Assembly (NCBI GenBank): GCA_012837155.1
Contig: CP051546.1
Coordinates: 736,347 to 800,346 of the forward strand
Source of the DNA: Flavobacterium sp.
GTDB lineage: Bacteria; Bacteroidota; Bacteroidia; Flavobacteriales; Flavobacteriaceae
Direction: 5' to 3'
DNA length: 64,000 nucleotides
Part shown: piece by piece, positions 56,408 through 64,000 of the stretch
How positions within the stretch are numbered: the first letter of the stretch is position 1
Layout: every line of letters begins with the position of its first letter
The notes under the pieces: model-generated
What the model was told of the DNA's origin: nothing
Databases searched by the model: none
What the model saw: the letters and a program-made list of their open reading frames with translations, nothing else
Position numbers and translations under genes: made by a program

Positions 56408-56436
56408 AAAAAAAGCTGTTCATTACAAACAGCTTC
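56408..56436 (-). terminator. Terminator of pckA
   Basis: On the minus strand AAGCTGTT / AACAGCTT with a loop of about seven bases and a T run, just downstream of pckA. Confidence 0.85.
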
Positions 56437-56459
56437 TCTTAATTTTGAATTAATAATAG

Positions 56460-58062
56460 TTATATTAGTGGTGCTCCTTCCATAATTTCGGCATTGGCAA
56501 ATGCTGAAAATTTTTCAAAATTAGCTTTAAATTTTTGAGCTAATTCAACCGCTTTTATGTCGTATAAATTAGGGTCTGCCCAAGTATTTCTTGGATTCAA
56601 TATTTCACTTGGAACATTCGGACAAGATTGTGGTTTTGCAAGCCCAAAAACAACATGATCTACATAGTCTACGTTGTCTAACTCGCCGTTTAATGCTGCG
56701 GTTATCATGGCGCGGGTGTATTTTAATTTCATGCGGCTGCCCGTTCCATAAGGGCCTCCTGTCCAACCCGTATTGATGAGCCAAACTTTTACATTGGCAT
56801 CTTTCATTTTTTTGCTTAGCATTTCGGCATATTTTGTTGGATGCAATGGCATAAATGGCGCTCCAAAACAAGCGGAGAAATTAGGTTGAGGTTCTGTGAC
56901 TCCAGCTTCTGTCCCAGCAACTTTTGCGGTATAACCAGAAATAAAATGATAGGCTGCTTGACCAGGAGTTAATCTAGAAATTGGGGGCAAAATGCCAAAA
57001 GAATCGGCGGTTAAGAAAAATATGTTTTTTGGGTTTTTTCCAATAGAATCTTTTTGAATATTATTTATATGGTAAATAGGGTAGCTTACACGGGTATTTG
57101 GAGTTATTGATATGTCTTGAAAGTCAACTTCGTTGGTTCCTTTTTTGAAAACAATATTTTCTAAAATAGCTCCTTTTTTTATGGCTCTAAATATGTCAGG
57201 TTCGTTTTCGTCAGTTAAATTGACCACTTTTGCATAGCAACCCCCTTCGAAATTGAATACGGTATTTTCGTTCGTCCAACCGTGTTCGTCATCTCCAATA
57301 AGTTTTCGAGCAGGGTCGGCAGATAAAGTTGTTTTTCCTGTTCCAGACAATCCAAAGAAAATGGCAGTATCGCCATTCTCTCCTACATTGGCACTACAAT
57401 GCATGGGTAAGGTATTTTTGAAAACAGGTAAAATAAAGTTTAACGCTGAAAATATTCCTTTTTTCATTTCGCCTGTATAGCCCGTTCCGCCTATCAATGC
57501 GATTTTTTTTTGTAAAGTCTAAAATGGCAAAATTACTTTGGCGCGTTCCATCTACTGCTGGATCGGCCATAAAACTTGGCACACAAAGCAAGGTCCATTC
57601 AGGAGTAAAATTTTCTAATTCTTCCTTTTCGGGGCGTAAAAACATATTGTAACAAAATAAATTTGCCCAAGCAGTCTCGGTAACGACACGTACATTAAGC
57701 CTGTAATTAGAATCTGCACATACATAAGAGTCTCTTACAAAAATTTCTTTTCCAGATAAATAGTGGGTAACTTTACGGTACAATTTTTCAAAAGCTTCTG
57801 GGGCAAAAGGGATGTTGATATTTCCCCACCAAACTTTATCTTCGGTAATCTTATCTTTTACAATGAATCGGTCTTGAGGCGACCGACCTGTAAATTTACC
57901 TGTATTAATGGCTAACGCTCCTGTTGCACTTTCTGCTCCTTGACCAGATTGCAAAGTTATTTCGTGTAATTCCTCGGCGGATAATTGATAACGAATAGTT
58001 GTATTTTCGATTCCCAAATTTTTTAACGAAATCGATTTCGTAAGCAAAGCGTAATTGTCCAT
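56460..58062 (-). CDS. pckA: Phosphoenolpyruvate carboxykinase (ATP), single-base insertion
   Basis: PckA converts oxaloacetate and ATP to phosphoenolpyruvate, feeding gluconeogenesis. The N-terminal part has the substrate block [16 protein letters not shown]; the rest holds the kinase loop [26 protein letters not shown] and [20 protein letters not shown]. An extra A in the A8-9 run near 57510 splits the frame; removing it restores [20 protein letters not shown] and a protein of about 534 residues, the normal size. Probably a sequencing error. A terminator follows, and fbp elsewhere in the window acts in the same pathway. Confidence 0.93.
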
Positions 58063-58141
58063 AAATTTGTGTGTTGTATGTTTAATTTATTTGGCGCAAA
58101 AGTAGAAATTATAATTCAGATAGAAATTTTTTATTCGATTT

Positions 58142-58527
58142 TTATGATTTTTTCTTTAAAATATTTAGGAGTAAACCGCCCCAAGCTAGGATTAATAGGA
58201 GTCCGCCCACAGGAGTTATAAAACCAATTATTTTAAAATCGAAGGGAGTAAGATTATTTGTTGCTAGTAAATAAATAGAACCCGAAAGAATAAAACACCA
58301 AAAACGACCAAATTATAGATTGTTTTTTTTGCTTTTGAGAAAGCTCATGGGTGCTTCCTATAAACACTAAAAATAAGGCATGGTACATTTGGTATTTTAC
58401 CCCAGTTTCAAAAGTAGAAAGCGCATCGATAGTTTAAAACTTTTTTTAAGGCATGCGCTCCAAATGCACCTAAAATGATGGCTAGCATTCCGAAAATTGC
58501 CCCAGTAGAAATTATTTTTTTGTCCAT
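58142..58527 (-). CDS. DUF423 small membrane protein, frameshifted
   Basis: Read on the minus strand and corrected for several single-base indels, the sequence encodes about 128 residues with four membrane segments. MDKKIISTGAIFGMLAIIL, then LGAFGAHALKK and TFETGVKYQMYHALFLVF, and a C-terminal GFITPVGGLLLILAWGGL match DUF423 (YwdK-like). No single frame covers it, which is why it is easily missed. Given the many homopolymer errors nearby, inactivation is not certain. It lies between pckA and the saccharopine-type dehydrogenase. Confidence 0.75.
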
Positions 58528-58687
58528 TTTTCTATTTTAAAGTGCAAAAATATCTATTTATCGTTAGATAGCAGGTATTTTTGTCAAACTTTTTGTTTGA
58601 CTCAAGGTATAAGTTTTGTCTTTAATCAAGGGATATTTGTTATAAATAAAACAAATGTACATATATTTGTTTTATATTTACGTAATT

Positions 58688-60060
58688 ATGAGAACAGTTT
58701 TAATTATTGGAGCAGGAAGATCTGCTTCCTCTTTGATTCAATATTTATTAAACAAATCTGTTGAAGAAGATTTGCATCTTATTATTGGAGATTTATCCTT
58801 AGCATCTGCACAATGTAAAACGAATAATCATCCTAATGCAACAGCAATTTCATTGGATGTTTTTGATGAAAATCAGAGAAAAGAGGCTATTCAAAAGGCG
58901 GATATTGTTATTTCGATGTTGCCGGCACATTTGCATAATGAGGGTGGCAAAGGATTGTATTGTCTATAAAAAACATTTGGTTACGGCTTCTTATGTGAGT
59001 GATGCCATGCAGGAATTGGATGCTTTGGTCAAAGAAAATAATTTGATTTTCATGAATGAAATTGGTCTTGATCCAGGTATTGACCACATGAGTGCGATGA
59101 AAGTGATTGATGAGATTAGGGCTAAAGGAGGGGAAATGCTTCTTTTTGAATCTTTTTGTGGAGGATTGGTTGCGCCTGAATCGGATACGAATTTGTGGAA
59201 TTATAAATTTACTTGGGCACCAAGAAATGTGGTTCTCGCCGGTCAAGGAGGCGCCGCAAAAATTTATTCAGGAAGGCACTTATAAATATATCCCGTATTG
59301 GAATTTATTTCGTAGAACCGAATTTCTTGAAGTAGAAGGCTACGGCAGATTTGAAGCCTATTCGAATAGAGATTCACTAAAATATCTTGATATTTATGGC
59401 TTAGAAAATATACTTACTCTATACAGAGGAACCATTCGCAGAGTGGGTTTCTCGAAAGCTTGGAATGTATTTGTGCAACTCGGAATGACTGATGATAGCT
59501 ATATTATGGAAGGCTCGGAAAACATGAGTTACAGACAATTCGTAAATTCTTTTCTGCCGTATCATCCAACGGATTCTGTTGAAAGTAAGATGCGTTTGAT
59601 TTTGAAAATTGATCAAGATGATATTATGTGGGATAAACTTTTGGAGCTAGATTTATTCAATTCTAAGAAAAAAGTAGGTTTAAAAAATGCAACACCAGCT
59701 CAAATTCTCGAAAAAATTCTTGGAGACAGTTGGACGCTTCAGCCCAATGACAAAGACATGATTGTCATGTATCACAAATTTGGCTATGAATTGGACGGCA
59801 AAAAACAGCAAATCGATTCCAAAATGGTCTGTATCGGCGAAAATCAGACGTATACTGCTATGGCAAAAACGGTTGGTTTGCCATTAGCGATGGCGGCATT
59901 ATTAATTTTGAACGGAAAGATAAAAACTCCTGGTGTTCAGCTTCCTATCCGAGAAGAAGTGTATTTACCTATTTTGAAAGAATTGGAAGAATACGGTGTT
60001 GTTTTCAACGAACAAACGGTGCCTTATTTGGGATACAACGGTCAGAAAACAGCTAGTTAA
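58688..60060 (+). CDS. Saccharopine dehydrogenase-type oxidoreductase, two single-base insertions
   Basis: The start at 58688 (MRTVLIIGAGRSASSLIQYL) gives the Rossmann NAD(P) motif, followed by IVISMLPAHLHNEVAKDC after deleting an extra G near 58944. Next come MNEIGLDPGIDHMSAMKVID, ESFCGGLVAPESDTNLWNYK and, after deleting an extra A near 59260, FIQEGTYKYIPYWNLFRRTE to the stop at 60060. This matches the saccharopine dehydrogenase / saccharopine reductase (Lys9-like) family of about 456 residues, which handles lysine or carboxynorspermidine-type intermediates. The exact substrate is unknown. A terminator follows. Confidence 0.88.
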
Positions 60061-60077
60061 TTTTTTAGTTTTTTTGT

Positions 60078-60104
60078 AATCCGCTTCCTGAGAAGCGGAT
60101 TTCT
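60078..60104 (+). terminator. Terminator after the saccharopine-type dehydrogenase gene
   Basis: AATCCGCTT / AAGCGGATT with a CCTGAG loop and a T-rich tail. The next downstream sequence on the minus strand is the stop codon of the disrupted M56/TonB gene. Confidence 0.85.
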
Positions 60105-60142
60105 TTTATTAACTTATAGGACTGATTGAATCGATATAGGTA

Positions 60143-60151
60143 GGCTGTATT
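60143..60151. repeat. Target-site duplication of the ISAs1-family element (left copy)
   Basis: GGCTGTATT here is repeated exactly at 62578-62586, flanking the inverted repeats of the element. Confidence 0.9.
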
Positions 60152-60761
60152 CAGGTCAAACGCATTAAAAACCATTAAATTTTAAAATGATTTTTTTAAT
60201 ATAACCATCTGAAATACAACGAATTAAATTTGTTTTAGCAAATTAAATTTTGTATATTTATCTGATAATCAGATGCTTAATATGAAATTAAAAAACAAAT
60301 TGTTTATATTTGCTCAAACTATTCCAGACTTTAGATTGAACAGAAAAAAATTACACCCTTCGGAAATATTGTTTTCATAACCATACTTGCCGTCATATGC
60401 GGGGCAGAAACTTGGGAAGAAATTGAAGATTACGGCATTGTTAAGCGTGAGTTTTTGGAAACTATCTTAGATTTAGAAAACGGGATTCCTTCTCACGACA
60501 CGTTTAATCGTTTTTTCTCTTTGCTAAACCCTCTTTTTCGAAGAACATTTCGTGTCTTGGATTAAATCAATATCTAACCATTACAAGGGTGTCGTGGCAA
60601 TTGACGGCAAAACAGTTCGAGGTTCTAAGCAATCTGGATTGAAGTCTGCCATTCATTTGGTAAGTGCTTTTTCTACAGAAAACGAAATCTTTTTAGGTCA
60701 AATTAAAACAGAAGAGAAATCAAATGAAATTACGGCAATCCCAGAACTTTTAAAAGTGTTA

Positions 60762-61934
60762 TACCATTGATTTTTATAAAATGTCCAAAAACACTCGAAA
60801 CATTTTTTTTATTCACATTGGACTAAAATATAAAAATCGTATATTTGGCTTAAGAAGAAAATATATGTCGTCACCAAAAATATTTACAATAAAGGAGAGC
60901 TTGTCGGAGCTCAAAAAAATTCAAAAAAAGAGCAACCCCATGATTGCAAAGAGAGTACATGCTTTACTTGTTTTAAGAAAATGAACTGAATGGAATTTCT
61001 AAAAGAGAGGTTGCTCAAGCCATAGGGGTTAATCATAATAGTATTCAGTCGTGGCGCGACCTCTATATTAATGGAGGGATTGAACTACTGACAAGACATT
61101 CTAAAAAGGATACAAGCCCAGTGTTATAACTTTGGAAGAAGAGCAAGCTTTAAGAGAACAGATGTTTAATCCTGAAAACGGGTTTGTTGGATACGTCGAA
61201 CTGTTAGCTTGGTTTGATGAAAAGTTGGGAACAAACTAATTACAGCACTTTCAAAGGGTACGTTTATAGAAAATTCAAGGCAAAAATAAAGACCGCAAGA
61301 AAATTCATGTTCAAGAAAGACCAATTAAGGTTGAGGATTTTAAAAAATTTCAGTAAAGAATGTGAAAACATCTACAACGAAAAGGATGGGGATTTAAACA
61401 ATAAACTTGTATTGTCAAGATGAAAGTCGGTTCGGGATGTTTACTAGAACGGAAAAGCCTTAACGGCAAAGGAATTAAGCCGATATGTGTCTTTCAACAA
61501 GTATTCAAAGCCACATGGTTATTTGGTGCTTATTCACCATTTACAGGAGATCATTTTGAATTGGAATTACCCCATTGCAATTCAAATAATTTTCAACTAT
61601 TCCTAAATGAATTTTCAAAAGAGAGACCTGATGAATTTAAAATAATAATCTTAGATAATGGTGCATTTTCACAAATCAAAGACCCTTACCATTCCAAATA
61701 ACATAGCGTTACTTTTATCCCACCATATTCACCCAGAACTCAATCCCTCAGAAAAAATATGGTGGCGAATGAAAAGGGCTTTTACTGGAAAACTGCACAA
61801 ATCACTAGAAGAGGTAAGTTCTTTCATAGAGAATGAGGTGAAAAAAACTAACTAATGAAATTGTCAAGAAAACCTGTGAATTTGAATATATCGTTTCATC
61901 TCCTTTTTGGACTAAACTGTATTAGTCAATGGTA
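60762..61934 (+). mobile_element. IS630-like element nested in the ISAs1 transposase gene
   Basis: Imperfect terminal inverted repeats start TACCATTGA at 60762 and end TCAATGGTA at 61934, each followed inward after about 21 bases by GTCCAAAAA or its complement. The flanking ISAs1 sequence reads GTGTTA on the left and TTAGACC on the right, consistent with a TA-type (apparently TTA) duplication. The 1173-bp length and DDE transposase fit IS630. Confidence 0.88.
60865..61855 (+). pseudogene. IS630-family transposase, several frame breaks
   Basis: Pieces include SPKIFTIKESLSELKKIQKK and an N-terminal helix-turn-helix (REVAQAIGVNHNSIQSWRD). Next is QDESRFGMFTRTEKALTAKG (first catalytic Asp), then LWLFGAYSPFTGDHFELELP-type text, ILDNGAFH (second Asp) and SPELNPSEKIWWRMKRAF (catalytic Glu, E in NPxE). 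The frame breaks several times, partly in homopolymers, so activity is uncertain. IS630 transposases can use programmed frameshifting, but the number of breaks here is too high for that alone. Confidence 0.85.
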
Positions 61935-62577
61935 TTAGACCTTGAAAATGCTATTATTACCATAGATGCAATGGGTGTCAAACAGATATAGCAGAAGTGA
62001 TTATTGAACAAAAGGCAGATTATATTTTGGCGGTAAAGAAAACCAAAAAGAATTATATCAAGATATTGAAAGTGCTTTTTTGATTCCCTCAAAAGACAAA
62101 TCAAAAATTTATATAACCGAGGAAGTTGGTAGCGGAAGGGTAGAAAAAGGACTTGTACTGTGATGGATGATTTGAGTCATTTATTAAATCCAACTAAATG
62201 GAATTCATTACAATCTATTGCAAAAATAGAAAGTGAAAGGTTTATAAAATCAACTGGTAAAACACAGAAATCAACTCGGTTTTTATATAACAAGTTTACC
62301 TTGTGATGCCAAGAAAATAGCGGATGCTGTTCGTTCACATTGGAAAATTGAAAACAATTTACATTGGCATTTAGACGTTTCCTTTGGAGAAGATAAGAGT
62401 AGAAAAAGACATAAAAACGCGGCACAAAATTTTTCGTCAGTCTTGAAATTATCATTAAAATACTGCTCAATGAAACAATTAGTCCTGTAAAGAAGAGCGT
62501 CAGAAGAAAACGTAAAATAGCAGGTTGGGATAATCATTATCTTTTATCTTTGTTCAACTTTTAATGCGTTTGACCTG

Positions 62578-62586
62578 GGCTGTATT
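62578..62586. repeat. Target-site duplication of the ISAs1-family element (right copy)
   Basis: GGCTGTATT, identical to 60143-60151. Removing the element and one copy restores the reading QYSLPIS of the M56/TonB gene. Confidence 0.9.
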
Positions 62587-63720
62587 GTGTTCGAACAGGT
62601 TTTTCATTTACTTTTCCTGGAGTCCATTTAGGGGATAATTTAATACACGAATTGTTTCTTCTGCAGTCCCATGACCAATATATTTTAGGGTTTTTATATC
62701 AGTAAGTCTTCCGTCTTTTTTCTATTATAAAGGTTGCATATACTTTTCCTTTTAAATTAGGTTGTGTTGGAGTTTTATAATTTTCGCCAATAAATGTGTA
62801 AAATTTTTCCATACCTCCTGGGAATTCAGGTTTTTTCGGTTAATTCTGTTACATTATATATTCTTTTCTTGGATGTTTATTGCTTTTGTTTCAACTGGTT
62901 GAGGACTTGTCTTTTTACCATCAGAAACAGTCATTACCAATTCTTTACTACCAAATTTTTGATGTGAGTTTTTTAAATTATCATCAAAATATTTCTTTGT
63001 ATAAAATTGATATTGAAATGGTTGTGGAAATTTTTTGCTTCTGGCATTTTATAAACGGAACTTCCTGCAAAATAGACAAAATCTGAAGCAGAGTATTTGA
63101 CTAATTCTGAATTAGGATGATTTTGCCATCAATCCAAATAGCGTATTTAGACGAATTTTTAAAATCCATTAAATTCATTTGGGTTGGAGATTTTTGAATA
63201 ATAGGTTCTGGCACATAATTCAAATATCTGTTTTGTACTTCTAAAGTAAGTTCTTCATATGCTTATCGATAGTTAAATTTCTTATGCAATCTTTTATTTT
63301 TATACGAACCCCTGCGTATAATTCGTCCCTTCTGTCTTTTGTTGGGGTACATTTTTTATTATTTGTTGTTAGCTATTAGGCTATTTCTTGAGCAACAGTT
63401 TTGAAGCATAAAAATACGCTATCCCCAAATAAAAGGATTATAATCCCTTTTTTAATAATGCTCGTAAGGGTGATGTGTTTCTTGTCATCATAATAATCGT
63501 TTTTTAGTTAATGAATAATCCAAATTACTGGCCAAGTAATGGGTTTGGTTCTGGTTTGCCTTTGCTAATAACAAATTTGTTGGTAAAACGGAACGTTGTT
63601 ATAAGAGTTCACGACTTGCTCATCGGCGAGGAATTCGTGATTGAGTTGAATTGCTTTTTTATAAAAAAGATAGGTATAAGCGTTTAGTTCGCACTTGTTA
63701 AGTGCTTATTTTATTGATAT

Positions 63721-64000
63721 TTATTTACAATTCACCATCTTTCTTATTAACACATCGAATATTGTATCCATATTTGACCTTCTGTTGTATCTAAAATGGT
63801 ATTCATCAAGATAATTTTGCATACGGTCTTTACTGCAATGGTGATGAATTCCTCGGAGCCATCCTTTTATATTCATTATGTGATATGTAGCTCTTTAAAG
63901 TTCTTTCCATCTTCTGATGCAACTTGTTTCAAATTTTTAAACTCCTTTTTTAAAGGTGTGTAACCTTTCCATTTATCCGAACAACTCCGCTTCGCTTTGA
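63721..64000 (-). pseudogene. IS1595-type (ISXO2-like) transposase, C-terminal part, truncated by the window
   Basis: The minus strand, corrected for one missing base near 63877, reads KWKGYTPLKKEFKNLKQVA, then HIMNIKGWLRGIHHHCSKDR, QNYLDEYHFRYNRRSNMDTI and FDVLIRKMVNCK with a stop at 63721. The IKGWLRGIHH and YLDEYHFRYNRR blocks are the signature of the ISXO2-like transposase domain of IS1595 elements. The element end is not defined; a small inverted repeat GCACTT / AAGTGC at about 63691-63705 may lie near its terminus. Its insertion seems to have removed the N-terminal half of the M56/TonB gene from this side. Confidence 0.8.

Larger units (their letters stand above)
60282..62564 (+). pseudogene. 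ISAs1-family transposase, split by an IS630-like element and frameshifts
   Basis: Fragments in several frames recover the family sequence: IFAQTIPDFRLNRKKLHP at the start, TILAVICGAETWEEIEDYGI, VVAIDGKTVRGSK (first catalytic Asp), then the inner insertion after SNEITAIPELLKVL, and DLENAIITIDAMGCQTDIAE (second Asp) with SHWKIENNLHWHLDVSFGED (catalytic Glu region) and the terminal AGWDNHYLLSLFNF. The ISAs1 DDE order is clear. Multiple single-base breaks and the insertion make it inactive. Confidence 0.9.
60152..62577 (+). mobile_element. ISAs1-family insertion sequence, interrupted by an IS630-like element
   Basis: Perfect 19-bp terminal inverted repeats CAGGTCAAACGCATTAAAA (60152-60170) and its complement (62559-62577) bound the element, flanked by the exact 9-bp duplication GGCTGTATT. 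Without the nested element the length is about 1250 bp, normal for ISAs1. Its transposase reads across the inner insertion. The insertion lies within the last codons of the M56/TonB gene. Confidence 0.93.
60114..63690 (-). pseudogene. M56 (BlaR1-like) metallopeptidase fused to a TonB C-terminal domain, broken by insertion elements
   Basis: Minus-strand remnants run from about 63690 to 62578 and continue beyond the ISAs1 insertion from 60151 to the stop at 60114. Corrected for many single-base indels they read FYKKAIQLNHEFLADEQVV (M56 peptidase end), a membrane segment, SSKYAIWIDGK, PEFPGGMEKFYTFIGENYK and SPKWTPGKVNEKPVRTQYSL, the latter two being hallmarks of TonB C-terminal domains. The tail LPISIQSVL lies past the insertion. 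Such proteins sense or process peptides and link to TonB-type energy coupling. The N-terminal half, with the HExxH site, is lost at an IS1595-type element to the right. Confidence 0.8.

Overview
The window is about 64 kb of AT-rich chromosomal DNA from a member of the Bacteroidota, almost certainly a Flavobacterium or close relative. The evidence is lineage gene content (DUF2723/GT117 glycosyltransferase, DUF3078, DUF4407, PorT-type barrels, FMN-binding glutamate synthase-like protein, short Dxs, RpoN with an acidic linker) and promoters of the Bacteroidota type (TTTG or TTG, then TAnnTTTG). Start codons mostly follow A-rich leaders rather than strong Shine-Dalgarno sites.

Layout. 1-5.2 kb: phosphoesterase tail, thioredoxin-fold protein, polysaccharide deacetylase, GT117 protein, tRNA-Gln. 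5.4-13.6 kb: rimP-nusA-infB, mutY, an HU-like protein, a 30-residue basic ribosomal-type protein and an RNase E/G homologue. 13.7-24 kb: SIMPL protein, tadA, dxs, DUF3078 protein, dgt, hemW, ruvC, a flippase-like/glycosyltransferase pair. 24-32.4 kb: a candidate envelope system. A leftward block encodes a lipoprotein, a PKD/beta-barrel protein, a secreted and membrane-anchored TPR-CHAT protease and a retropepsin-like protease whose start codon overlaps the CHAT stop. A divergent sigma factor and a membrane TPR protein (possible anti-sigma factor) face it. 32.5-60 kb: housekeeping genes (tatD, ansA, tRNA-Ser, rpoN, lysC, fbp, dCMP deaminase, S41 protease, nrdB, nrdA, pckA, saccharopine-type dehydrogenase). 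60-64 kb: a gene graveyard in which an M56 (BlaR1-like)/TonB gene is cut by an ISAs1-family element that itself carries an IS630-like element, with an IS1595-type element at the right edge.

Two genome-wide themes stand out. First, more than twenty genes or gene parts are split by single-base indels, mostly in A/T homopolymers, including genes expected to be essential (dxs, lysC). This is best read as residual sequencing error, so most genes marked frameshifted are probably intact in the cell. Second, several families of short dispersed repeats occur between genes and even in frame inside genes (hemW, the deacetylase, a glycosyltransferase). A structured RNA element with covarying helices occurs twice: as a leader between nrdB and nrdA, and beside the PKD gene.
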